Shown here: positions 12,730 to 24,517 of the stretch, piece after piece
How positions within the stretch are numbered: position 1 is the first letter of the stretch
Layout of the letters: every line of letters starts with the position of its first letter
DNA from: Taenia hydatigena
Taxonomy: Eukaryota; Platyhelminthes; Cestoda; Cyclophyllidea; Taeniidae
Assembly (NCBI GenBank): GCA_036345935.2
Contig: JADWOT020000004.1
Location: 15,458,396-15,522,395 of the forward strand
Length of the DNA stretch: 64,000 nt
Direction: 5' to 3'
Position numbers and translations under genes: made by a program
Notes under the pieces: model-generated
Databases searched by the model: none
Seen by the model: only the letters and a program-made list of their open reading frames with translations
What the model was told of the DNA's origin: nothing

Positions 12730-12860
12730 CGACACCCATTCAAATGCCATCGTACGAATGAATGCGATAGATGTGGGACCCCTAATTCGCAGCATCAATG
12801 TGGGTGATCAGTGGAGGTCCAATCGACATGAGTGTGTACATAGGCAAAGCAATGTACTGT
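12730..12860 (+). pseudogene. Four-membrane-segment family, copy D (5-prime remnant)
   Basis: The stretch keeps the 5-prime flank (AAATGCCATCG near 12743), a weakened promoter region, GTCCAATCGACATGAGTGTG around the start codon and ACATAGGCAAAGCA. Similarity stops after about ten codons, so only the front of the gene survives. Confidence 0.55.
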
Positions 12861-12879
12861 TCCTTCAGACCGACACCTA

Positions 12880-15800
12880 AGAGATGCAGTATATCGCATT
12901 TGATGACTTTGACACCTAAGATTAAAGAAAATTAAGTTGAATGTGAGTCTGTGCCTTCACTGACAGAACAGGCGTTTAAAAATCGGCGCAAGAGCTTCTG
13001 CAGGCGTGTTGGTCGTTAAAGGATTTTTAGCGCCTCTATTTATATATTTGACTTGAAACATCAGGGAGCGACTGATTTTATTTACTGCGATTGCAATCAT
13101 TTAAAGTCAGCTTTAAATTAATTTGTTCAAAAGCAAAGACCGTGCCATTGCTTTGGTTTTTTCTCTTTGATCAGCCTAAACAAGGCTTTTTGAAATGTCA
13201 CCGCTTTTGAGTTCGAGCCCTTCAGGTTGCCAAGACACAATTGCGGACAAGCTTAGGACCAATGAGATTGGCCATACTATGCTCCTTAGTCGAGCAGTAT
13301 TTGCATACTATTTGAAATGAAAAGTGGACCGATCGACATAACATTTTTGTTATTTTGCATTGATACTGGTTTTTGTTCATGTAATTTAGGCCATGGGGTA
13401 GGAAACGGCAATGCTGATGACAAAACTGAAGAGTTTCTACCTTTTTTGCTCTAGTGGCGAATTGTTAAGTCACAAATAAACTGCTCTTTTTATGATATCT
13501 CAGCTCTCATTTCAATAGATTGAGATGATTCATATGATGAGCTACATTAAAATTTTTCCATAAAAGAATCGCCACTAAGATCTAATATAGCCTTTTCTCT
13601 CCGATCCTGGGGAAGGCTGCCTTTGCTTTGTGCCTTTTTCGGTGCGAGTTTATAACATTCACTCGCTCCTCATTGCAATCCATTTACGAGGCACGATAAA
13701 GCTTGAAAGAAGGCAGACCAGTGGCATCATGGCCGAGGCGCAATGCACTACTTGAAAAAAAATTAAATTTTTACCCAAACTCTCATGCTAATATTACCCA
13801 ATTTTGAGACGTTCTCTATTGTAACGAACATTCCCTTCATTGCCACGATTATACATGAAATGTTTTCACAAGACCTATTTCGAGTGTCCATTTTTATGCA
13901 CGAAATCCTGCACAGTGATGGTTAGATATCGAAAATAGCCACAGTCCAGTTGTTTATAAAGGAAAGCTAATGGTGACCCTAACCAACCTTAACCCGACTA
14001 AAGCAATGAAATGGTCTTCACGCTCAAATAGGTTAAATGAAATTGACCTCTAAAGTGGTGCAAATCATGGTAATCCGCCAGTCATCACCTCTACACGGAT
14101 TATTAATCTATCTCTACTATTTCCTACTGAGTGTACAAAGTGAGAGCCCTACAACTACTCGAAGACACACTTTCACGATTCAAATGTAAAGGGAAGTGAG
14201 AATGTCAGCAACAACTGCCACGTCTCTAACGTATAACCCTCAGAGTGAGGTTTCGCAACACTGATTCTATAGGTTCCTACCCGTCTATTCTGCCAGTGAA
14301 GGCACTCGTGGATTTAATTTATCGCTGCTTTTGCCTTTAGTCGTGTGCACAAACCTCTTGATTGCAATATGTGTCTGTCTGAATGGATGTAAATTCCTGC
14401 GCCCCATAAATGGTCTCCTACTCTCGCTGAATGGAATTTGGGCGTTAACGAAGCGAAATCAGCGAACTTAAATTAGGGTTGCTAACGGGTAGGGAGGCAG
14501 CTTATTAGCTCGAAAAATTCGACGCAATTATCCTTAGTTCTGTGTGAAATGAGCGTGGACTTAAAACATCTTATTTGAGCCTTAGGACGTGATGTGTAAC
14601 TCAATGGGATGCAAAAAATGCATTTTAGAACTATCTAGTTACTTTTGCTGGAATATGTAAACCACTCCAAATTAAGCCTTTGTTTTCGTTTGCTCCTTTT
14701 GGACTTTGATGGGTTATTTTAGGATTACTCATAAGGCAGTATGCATGAAATAGGATTGGAAAACAACCGAACCTGTTGTCAGAACTTGGTGTTTATGCGA
14801 ATCGACCTCGGCTATTGTTGTTTTGTTTCAACTGAGTAAACAAAGAGTGGTGATTTTGGAATCGCTTCGACCGACGGCTTTAATGAGTGGATGTGAGTCA
14901 GTGAGTGCAGTGTTTGAGTGGAGCCCTTTGTTTTGATTTCGGGCAATGATTGTCTGGATTTGACCGCTGAGGCACGCATCATCGGTATACGTCATCAGTA
15001 AAAGATGTCTTACATTTCACTGCCCTTCAGCGTCATGTGGCATGTTCTATTAATTTAGTGCTTTAAGTCACGTCGCGTGGCATGCCTCCAAATGTCAGTC
15101 AGAGTCAAGACGGATGATTGCATATTAAATGGGCTCGATTTCCGCAGACTCTCAGCTAGAGTTAGCCCTGTGAATGCTGGTTGTTCGCTCTCTTCTTTTA
15201 TTGCATAAAGGCTTTCATTTAATTTTATTTTACTTTGGTGCAGGCGAAGATGCTGAAGGTCATAAAAATCCAAAGTAATTGGAAAGTGTCGTGAAGTGGG
15301 ACCTGCTTTATTCCATCCATGACAGTTCTGTATGCCAGCGGATAGCACTTACTGTAAACAAAACAAAGTGGTAAGAATTGAGACGAGGTCGAAAAAGAGT
15401 TGCTTAAAAACGCATTGCTTCCCATTAAGCTGTAGTGACAAGTTTGGACCAAGGAAATGAGTTGATAAAGCCTTACAATAGAATCCTTGTCATGGGACGT
15501 AAGGCAAAACAGCGCGACCAAGTGCGTAATGCTATTTTTGTATGTACTACAGTAGGTTTTTCAGAGTTTCTAAGCCTAACTATTTGTAAGGGGCAAATAT
15601 TTTTAATGCTCAAAATTATTGTTTGCCAGAAAATGAGTCCATAAATGCTTGCTATTGAAAAAGTGGGACATGACTTGGATCAAAGTGAACATTGAAACTT
15701 ATTTTTGGCGTGTTCTCCAGGAATAAAACCATTAAATTAAGTCACTTCTGTGGATCACACTCCAATATTGCGTATATTAATGGGTAAGAGAACCACCTCG

Positions 15801-16361
15801 CACCTCACGTGTGTTCAAGGCTGGCCAAAATCGCGTGTCATGAAATTCAAACGGGTACAAACATGAAAATGCCTGAGCGTTAAGCAAAATTCGGCTTATT
15901 AGTGATAAACACTAACTCAAAATTGCAATCGGTCTCTTTTTGTTTGATAAAATCGTAACTGCGCATTTGGGATGAAGGAGGTGCAATTAGTGGTCGCTTG
16001 CACAAAGGCAGCATTTAAGTAAATAATGTGTTGATGAAGTGCCAACGGCCATTTAAATGTGGTGGACGTTAATAACACTTTACCCCTGTCCGTATAATTT
16101 AAAGCCATAGTACAAAATGGTTGCCAAAATGGGTAATAGTCTACTCCTTTGCATAATATGAAACCCACACCGCCAATTTGGCACTTATTTACCGAGTTTT
16201 GTATTAAGGTTTGTAGCTTTGGCTCCCTCTCAATTCCTCATATTGGTCAAAATCGCCGGCAATAGTCAGGACTCAGGCCAAGGCCAAAACGGAAATGATT
16301 AAAATAAGTAGGAATTTGACAGTTCCATTGTAATACTTAATTCTTTAAATGTGCTTTGTAG
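12880..16361. other. Gene-poor intergenic DNA
   Basis: No supported exon was found. A GC-richer patch near 13590-13680 has no recognisable RNA or protein signature. Frames at 15055-15521 look like chance. Confidence 0.4.
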
Positions 16362-16488
16362 GCCAGAGGCGGGGAGTCAATTGGAACTACGTGACGGAGC
16401 AACGTGGAGAATCCTTGGAGTGTGACTGACCCTCGGCCTGAACCCCCATTCGTCGCCTAGCTGTATTTATTACCCATATACAGTAAAG

Positions 16489-19400
16489 ATGTCTAAACGC
16501 ACTCAGACTTCTACTGGCGAGGGTAACCAGGAGGGAGAGGAGGAATCCTCCACATCCATGTCTCCAAGTGGATACCAGCAACCAGGTGTATTTTCACTCA
16601 TCACGCTTTTGACTCCCTCATTTGCGCTCACAATCAAGACATCCTTTGTTGAAACTCCCTTAGCAATCTGCTTTCATTTATTTGCTCTTTTATTTACTTT
16701 ATTTTGTAGCTTTATTTCTTCTACGGCCTTGAAATCCGTTAAGTTTCGTGCTTGCACACGCACAATCGTGACAATTCGTGGTAGCGACACCCTCAATAGA
16801 AATGCGTTTTTGGCTAAATAAGTTTGTGCAGTCTTTACTTTGAAGTAAAATGTGAGGCCAACGGTACCAGGTCTACTTCAAGCTGCATTCCTCCAAAAAT
16901 CAAGTACATCTAACCCTTTAGAGCTACTGCCATCTGACCACCTTTGTGATGGAATGTTTGACAATCTTTCAGTTCACACCCATCGGCGGGGCACCGGGAA
17001 ATGCATTCATTAATCGAAAAGCATGTAAATGAGCTTGCATTCCAATACCTCATTTGAGAAGGGTTATTTATTTATTTATTTATTGGTTCCTACCAGGTTT
17101 TTGTGTAAGATTATTGATATTTCCACCAAAACTCATAAAAATGCATGCCGAGAGACATACGTAGGTTAACTGAGCGGTTATGACTAGGATGCTGTGCAGA
17201 TCGTTTTTCTAGCCTCCGTAGGTTTCAAGGGTTATCGGTTTATTTTCTGTAGCTTAACTAATATCACTTATCTGTTGATTGCATAACTGTTAAATGATCC
17301 TTATGCAATTTTTTAAAAGAGCCCTTCTTTAGGTCTGGGTACTCAAAAACGACTGCCCTAAATAGCCCACTATTACCAAGGCGTTTTTTACCTCTTAAAT
17401 TAGGCTGCGATTATGATGTTTATTTAAACCGGTTGTTTCAATCACAATTTCTAACCCACTGCCAAAGGAGGAGAACACATTGTAATAAACTACTATCTCA
17501 AATTAGTTCCATATGAGATGTTCAATAATGACGACCTCAGCACACCCGTATGAGGTCTGCAATACGACTACTTGCCATCTGCTGTACCAGTACAACAAAC
17601 ATGTTTCAAAGTGCTTAATTGACTTTGCTCAAATAAGTGTCAGTAATGAGATCATATAGGTGTGGCCTTTAGTCCCAAAACCTTTTAGAAACGTAATATG
17701 GAGTCAAGGTGTTTTTGAGATTGCTCTGTACTCAAAAATTTTGTCGCTCACATTGCCAGAAAACCCAAAGATTTGTGATTTTGGTCCATTTCTTAAAAAG
17801 TAGATTTGACCACAAAAAGGTACTGCTTTAATATTAATAAGAACACTCACCAATGGCTTGTACCGTCTGAAGTTATGAGCTTCTAGAAGATTGTGGCTTT
17901 AAGCCTAAGTAAGTCAGATTTTCTGCCTAAAAATCTGCGATAGCATGCAGACCAAATCGAATGTATGAAATTCTAAATGCTTCTATATTTCCTAGTGCTG
18001 GGTTTCGTTAATCCTTTGACAAAATCATGATGATTCATTCTAGCGAACCCAAAATTCAAGAACCTATGCACCAATGATAGTAAGAGAGAAATAGAACATG
18101 AAAGTCCGTGCTAAGGGCCCTAAGGACAAGAGTCATTTAAAAGAAATAAACTGGCCATAAATTTAAGTGGTGTTCCAAACATTTCATCGAATGCAACCAC
18201 AGGAGGAAGAATCGTCTCACAAGTGTTCACGGCTTTGAATTAGTGGGGCATGAATTACCAGCTTATGCAATCATGGAAATAATTCAATACTTGACAAAAT
18301 TTGGCTAAAAAATAAATAAATATTTACTTAATTTACCAAAGCTGTATTTGAGTGATTTGTCGTTCCCAAACAACTCAATTCATGGTACCAATAATGTGGC
18401 ATTCTTGCAGTCCACCCGTGCGATGATAAGCACGTCATCAGGGTGTGTTTTTGATGACAGCTGCAATAAGACTGGGTTTACCCGACGTCCACTCAGAAGC
18501 CATGCTGTGTATAAATTTGGCAGATGTGGGACGCAAACTTCACAGCATCATTGCTAGTGATCAGTTAAAGGCAAAGCCAGATGAGCTTGTGCGTAGGAAA
18601 TGCACTTGTGCTTTATGATATTATGCTGCTCAACTTGGTCGCCTTCTCCAAACACGGATGGGTATGCAGATATCTACTCACAACTGTGCCTTGAATCGTC
18701 AAGCGCAATACCAGTTGTGATGGGTTTGCTTGCAACAGCCACTGTAGTCTTTCTCATCCTCACAATAGACCAAAACCCTGCCCTATTCATCGACTCCAAC
18801 TCCAATTTGTCACGCAGACTTCTGTGGTGCACAAAAGTGCTTATTATTTCTCTTCTAATACCACACCAACCTTGGGATACGCCTATGGAACCACGTCATT
18901 GCTACTCTATGTGCAGGTATGGCTTTAGGCGTCGCAATCATTAACTCAGCCATGTCCACAAAATTGACCAATGATACCCGCATTTCCATGCTCCGCTTCC
19001 CTTCCAATAAACTGTTACCACCTAACATCAACTTCCTTCTACACTGAACTCTCAAATAAGGCATGTGTGATGTATCAGAATAAGGGATAAGTAAGTGAAC
19101 ACCTAGGTTAGTCTCTACAGCTCTATCATGTATATCAGTTGGCTTATTACGCACAATTACTTAAGGAGCTGATAGTGTGACCCAAAGTTGCATTTTTCAT
19201 GTAATAGAAAAGTGTTTATGCTTCGACGTTCATACTATTTCGATGTTTGCTGAGGTCAATGCGTAGCAGTAGTTCTTTTGCGAGTTCCTCAAGCCTCATT
19301 CATTAAAACTGATACCATTTTCAAAACATCTTTGACTTCTAGCGATTTTTACCATCCTTATTGGAGTACAAAAGATTGTCCACCAATCATCATTTTAACT

Positions 19401-21518
19401 TCTGTCTTTACAATTCCAGGTGTGCGACAGACGTGTGCATCGAAGGCAAAAGAAGGCAGAATACTAGGGTGGAACATATATATTCAACGGGCAGAAGGAA
19501 ATAAGCCGCTGGCATGGCTTAGCGGCCAGCCTACGCAGCTAGGGCAATATGGCCACTCCTGTGACCCTGACCAAAAACCGGTAGTACAAACAAACAAAGT
19601 ACTACATGGCCATTCAGCATTCATTAACGTTAGTCATTACCAAACCTAATGCAATTCGCAATTTGACAACTAGGTCTTTTGCAGATACCAACGCATTTCA
19701 TTTTGACAAATGCTACGTTAACTTGCAAGATGACCACATGAAGAATCCATCGATCTGACGTTAGCATTGCACTGGTGTGCTATATTTAAAGTCACACACG
19801 CTTGTCATTCCACAGCTTTCATTGTGCTGCACAAGCAAAACTTCATAATACGTGAAGAGGCTTAGGTAATTGCTGTGGCGTGAAATATTCTTTGTATTAT
19901 CCGGTTCGGGAATGTATTCTCCTCTGCCTCTTTGCTGACCAGAAATTGTAACTGTGCCAAGTGATTTGTGACAGAGAAGCTAGGTGTAACTTTTTACGGT
20001 ATATTTATGTCTAATTTATTGCTGAGTTTAATCATGAAAGCTTTTTGCGGTCCTTGTAGACTCAGGACCTTCCTGTACTTGAAACAATCTTCTGAAGCAT
20101 TAATATAACTCACTACGACTTCGAGTTAGAATCACGGAGCAATCCAAAACGTACATTTTTAGGAGGGCAGCACTAGTTAAAATAGAATTATTTATAAAAA
20201 TAAATCCAAACGTCTTTCTATCTAGGGAAATATAAATACTGAACGCACGATTTGAATCAAAATACAAGCCAACAAGTTTCTCCCAAACCTGTTATTTGGT
20301 GACGATTTCACCAATTTCCATTCCTGATACAAGAGTCCAAGCTGTTTTCCTTCACAAAATTTATCAAGATATTGACTAAGTGAACTGAAAATCTGAGGCG
20401 AGAGAACCTTGTGTCAAAATTGGGTGTGATGCGATGCCGCCTCCTCTCCCGCAGTTACACTTTACTTCATTAATCTCCACCACAGCTGGAACAATTTTCT
20501 TTGTGCCAACGCAGCAAGCTGCTTGCGCATGCTGTCAACTAAAATGCGCATGACAGAGGAGCAAAAAAACCTTCACGTGGATGCTTCAAAATCCATGGAA
20601 GATCTTTACTTTACCATGCACACATTTTAGGTTAGATAAAGTGTTACTCGACTGAAAGGTTAGTAGGTTTTTGGGTCACCATGGAATTTGTGCAGATCAA
20701 CGACTGGCCGGTAATAAAGTCATTGATTGTTTACAATTAGAGTTTATCAAAAATTTGTGCTTTTTGTTGCTAAAAACCGTATTGTATTTTGATCCTCGAT
20801 GAAACAAAAGTTTGACTTAAGTCGAATCAGGCCAATTAAAATTACTTTTGTCTCTTTCCAAATCTTTTGCAAGTATATTTAATGAAATTTACGGCTCCCA
20901 AACAGCTGACTGATGGCTAACGCAAAATAGTAAATTGATTTAGAGTGATTTGTTAAAATTTCTCGCCTTTGCTTGTATATTTCATTGATACTGCTCCGTT
21001 TGTTATTGATGCATGTTACATGTGAATTTTTTGAATTCCTGCGACGACATAAATCTCCAAATTAAAGTCATCCTCTGTTGGTGCCAAGGCACTATTTCAT
21101 TTCGCTTAAAATGCAGTTTAATTGACTTTATTAAGTTTTTGTTTATTTGTGATGGAATTATCCACAAAGGCAATTTTGTTTTGTTTCAGCGCTCAACTAA
21201 GACGTCCTACTTTAGCGAAGCCGATTAATCTGATTATCCAACTCAGACATTGTGTTTCTAATCGCATATAGCATGGAAGTGTAGTACGTATTTGTTAGTA
21301 TTTGACTTTTGGGCTGACGGTGGTCAGTGAATACGAACCTCGTGACTGCGCTAAGGCAACAAGCTTCCTCCGCCCCAGCCCTCACACCCATGGATCAAGC
21401 AATCGAGTTGGAAGGAGAGAAACGCCGCGCCTCTTGCATTGGTACACAAGAGGCGATGTCCCCAATGAACGTTTCTGCAACGCGTTGTTGCCATAATTGC
21501 TTAATAAAAAGAATTTAA
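16489..21518 (+). CDS. Candidate two-exon gene, 95-residue protein
   Basis: Exon 1 runs 16362-16585, with the ATG at 16489. It is preceded by an acceptor-like TTTGTAG and ends at CCAG|GTGTAT. The coding part begins MSKRTQTSTGEG and is Ser/Thr/Glu-rich. Exon 2 runs 21328-21518. It starts after GTGGTCAG and reads NTNLVTALRQQ, then a Glu/Lys/Arg segment with RRASC (a protein kinase A-like site), ending CCHNCLIKRI and TAA. The phases fit: exon 1 leaves one base and exon 2 supplies two. An AATAAA (21503-21508) overlaps the end of the frame, which fits a terminal exon with a very short 3-prime end. The product would be hydrophilic, with no membrane segment. The 4.7-kb intron holds family copy E and a solo LTR. 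The join is inferred; the exons could belong to longer transcripts. No family is recognised. Confidence 0.4.
17064..17084. repeat. TTAT microsatellite
   Basis: About five tandem TTAT units in the intron of the candidate two-exon gene. Confidence 0.85.
18490..19000 (+). pseudogene. Four-membrane-segment family, copy E (two frameshifts)
   Basis: The start is kept in one frame (MSLCVGNALVLYD then NLVAFSKHGWVC, from the ATG at about 18579). The reading then shifts to the frame of YSQLCLESS and a hydrophobic segment (LATATVVFLILTI), followed by NLSRRLLWCTKVLIISLL. It shifts again before a fourth-segment match (HVIATLCAGMALGVAII) near 18892-18942. All four segments are recognisable in the order seen in copy B, but more diverged, so this is an older lineage of the family. 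Confidence 0.6.
19421..19606 (-). mobile_element. Solo LTR of the TRIM element
   Basis: It matches the LTRs at 33797-34654 over about 165 bases. The minus-strand start TGTAGTACTTTG is well kept (plus-strand CAAAGTACTACA ends at 19606). The other end is diverged for about 20 bases, and the boundary at 19421 is set by length. No clear target duplication remains. No internal region or second LTR is nearby. Confidence 0.75.
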
Positions 21519-24383
21519 AATACTGAACAATCACTGCAATGCTTGGGAAATCACGTTATAAAAGCCGTCATTCACTCCTAATGAAAGATTGTTAATCCCA
21601 TCTTTACTTGCATACAAAAGTTTTAGGCGCAAACCTCAGTGTCATCACTAAAATTGCCTTGAAATTTGTGAACTAATTATCAACTATGAAAAAAATTATC
21701 GCAGAAAAATCCTCAAGCCATAGCCAAACCAATTAAATACAAAGAAATAACAAGAACTGGTAAATGACATGATTAATCTGCATAGAAATTGGACTACTTC
21801 CCATCCATCTACCTCGAAGGTCTTTGGAGGTAGATCTGCCTTCACCGGCTCGTAAATAGGGTCCCGTTACACATTAATGCATATAATGATATTTTTGAAA
21901 ATTTCAAATCAGTCATATGTCGGTCAACTACTCCTTATCTCTTTCTTCTGCTCCTTTGTCTTTCGTCTAGCATTTGGGCTTGCCTTTAAGACATTATAAT
22001 CCTTCCCAACTCAGCCTGATTCTCATATCCCAAATTACGAAACTATAGTGTCAATGATGAAGTGATGCAAAATTACAAAAGTTGAGATTATCTGCAGATG
22101 TCTGCATTGGGCATAGAATGGCTTGAGACTGATTTAACTAGGATGTCTCTCGTGTGTATATAGTGTCCTGTAAAATATTTGAAGATAAAAGAAGTAATAT
22201 TAGGACAAAACTTGAATCGCCAGCGAAAAAAGGACTGGGAGGGTACTGGTGGAAGTAAAACGGCCATGCCATAAGTACCCGAGAAACCGAAACGAAGAGT
22301 TAAGCAAACAAATAAGATAATACGTATAATTGTAACATCCATGATTTGGAGATAACGATGCCTTACTCCCAAGTGGGTTGTCTTTTTTAATGATAATTCG
22401 TCAGGTCTGATCATTTTCTCTTAATGGCGGTGAGTGACAAGCATTCGTTTGGTTGTCATCACGAATCAGTCCCACCAGTCAACCAAAGTAATGACAACTA
22501 GATTGATCACCCGAATCAAATAATTTTAGAGGTTTTTTTGCCAAAATAATTTCTAATGAACATGACCGTAGTGTTTCTTCCCTCATCTGTATGTTTTTGA
22601 GTGTCTCACCAATAAAAGCGAACTTTTGGATCATTTTGGATTGCAAAATGTGCGCTTTGCAATGCGCGTCAAACTATAACAGGTCATTGTAGTGAGCTAA
22701 GCACAAAATTCGGCAAAGGCTTTAAAAAATTTCCGAATTCTGCTTGTAGAGTATGGAAATTTAATGCTCTCTTTGTTATACCATTTGGCATCGAGGTTGT
22801 TGCCAAAGCCTTTCTTTTCCATTCACTGCGTTAACGATATTGCGCACTCTCAAGAAACAGAGGCCAATATTGTGATGTTTAGGAGGTAAAGATTTTGCCC
22901 ATGGATTAGTGCAGAGAAATTAAAACTGGATTCGTGGCAGCCAACCTCATCCTCCAACGATTAGTTAACGAAAAATTTGCAACGCAAAAGCCAGTAAATG
23001 GGAGAGACCTGGTCTAATATTTGCATTAATACATACTCAGAGACAATATGTTCGAATTCGTTTACCTTAAATGATGGACGACCAAAATTGTCCACTAAAG
23101 TGAATAAAAGAGCTATCTGTGTGTCAGCATGCGCGACTTATAGGGTGGAGGTTCAAATTTAAAACCAACTAAGCTCTAAATGATCCAAAGTTAGAATCCC
23201 AATAAATTGAATAATGGGAGGTCAAAGGGCGATCACTGATCGAGGTGTACCGGGGAATCCAATTCTTCAACTTATGGAAACTTTGATCAAGTGTCGACAC
23301 TCAGTGTTACGACAAAATCGCCTCATCCACATTCATAAAAATACTGGACAAACGGAATGTTCTTTTATGCAATTTCATTCTCAAATGTTGCAAACTTGAG
23401 TCACAAAGAGATCATGTTTACTTCTACTTTATAAACAGATTTGCCAACTGTAAGAACCGGAATAATCTTGAAGTATTTCACTGCACCGACAGCTATATCC
23501 CGGTGAAGACTGGTGTCTTCCTGAACCCGATACTTCCTTGAGTGCTTCAACGCCAGAATTAGATCGTTTGACTCCTTCTGGGTGGCGATTCTGCTACCGA
23601 GTATGGCGTCCATCCAATCTGTAGCCTTGGATTCATCCCAATTTACGAAGCAGGCAAGCCCAAACTACATTAGATTAATCCGACCTTTATGACGCGAGAA
23701 TCTGAAATGGGAAGATGGGAGAGGGTGTTGTGAAAAAACAGCGTCAAATCAGCATTAAGGACTTGACAATTCTCTGCTAGTTACAGTCGGTCATTGGTAT
23801 CGATACTTATTACTTTGAGTGAGTCTGCTCTTCTTAAATGGAACATACTACCATACTAACTAATTTGGGATAAAATAAATAACAAAGCTGTAGAGTGGGA
23901 GGAAGGGGCAAAATAAGCAAATTAGCTATTCATGCACTTTGCTTTTCAAACATAATTTTGTGCGTAAAATATAAAATTGTATCTTACTTTGATACAATAC
24001 ATCTGAAACCTGACTGACAGAGTGTGACCACCCGAAGTAGTTTCCAGGCTGCAATGAAATAGTAAGGAGAGGGTTGAGTGGCTGGAAAACTTGATGACTG
24101 GTGAGACCCAGTTGGATAAAGGCGAAACGTGGCAGGAGTATTGGCTCCAGCTGTTATTTCATAAAGAAAGAAAGACAAACGGAACGATTTTTAGGGTGCG
24201 GATAGTAGTTAGTTACTTAGCAGTTATGCTTATTCCCAAAATGCGATTCTTTGTCTGCAGAAGCAATGTTTAGACAAGACGACCGATACAGGGTCTGAAG
24301 GTTTTCCAATTTGTCATCCTCAGTACCGTAGACCTCGAGATAAAATAAAAATTTGGATCACATTTGGATGGTGATAACGCCAC
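21519..24383. other. Intergenic DNA upstream of the CYHR1-like gene
   Basis: AT-rich with only short open frames. No exon, RNA gene or repeat copy is supported. Confidence 0.4.
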
Positions 24384-24419
24384 CACGTGTCGACATTGAC
24401 CGTGGTCCGTCCCCACGTG
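24384..24419 (+). promoter_or_regulatory. Pair of CACGTG E-boxes
   Basis: Two perfect CACGTG palindromes at 24384-24389 and 24414-24419, exactly 30 bases apart, about 100-130 bases before the start codon of the CYHR1-like gene. CACGTG is the known site of basic helix-loop-helix-zipper factors (MYC/MAX, USF, TFE families). The spacing of about three helix turns would put both on one face of the DNA. Function is inferred. Confidence 0.45.
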
Positions 24420-24517
24420 ATTCCATTCTTGGACCCAAAAATCACATTCGCCGATAAAGCACGTTTCAGTGATTGTGTGAGAGTGATAGTCTGCGAGCGA
24501 GAGGGTGAAGGCTAGAC

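Noticed and set aside
13195..13235. tRNA-like box (GTTCGAGCC)
   Set aside because: There is no matching A box or foldable acceptor stem around it. Similar single boxes elsewhere, for example near 30075, fall inside coding exons.
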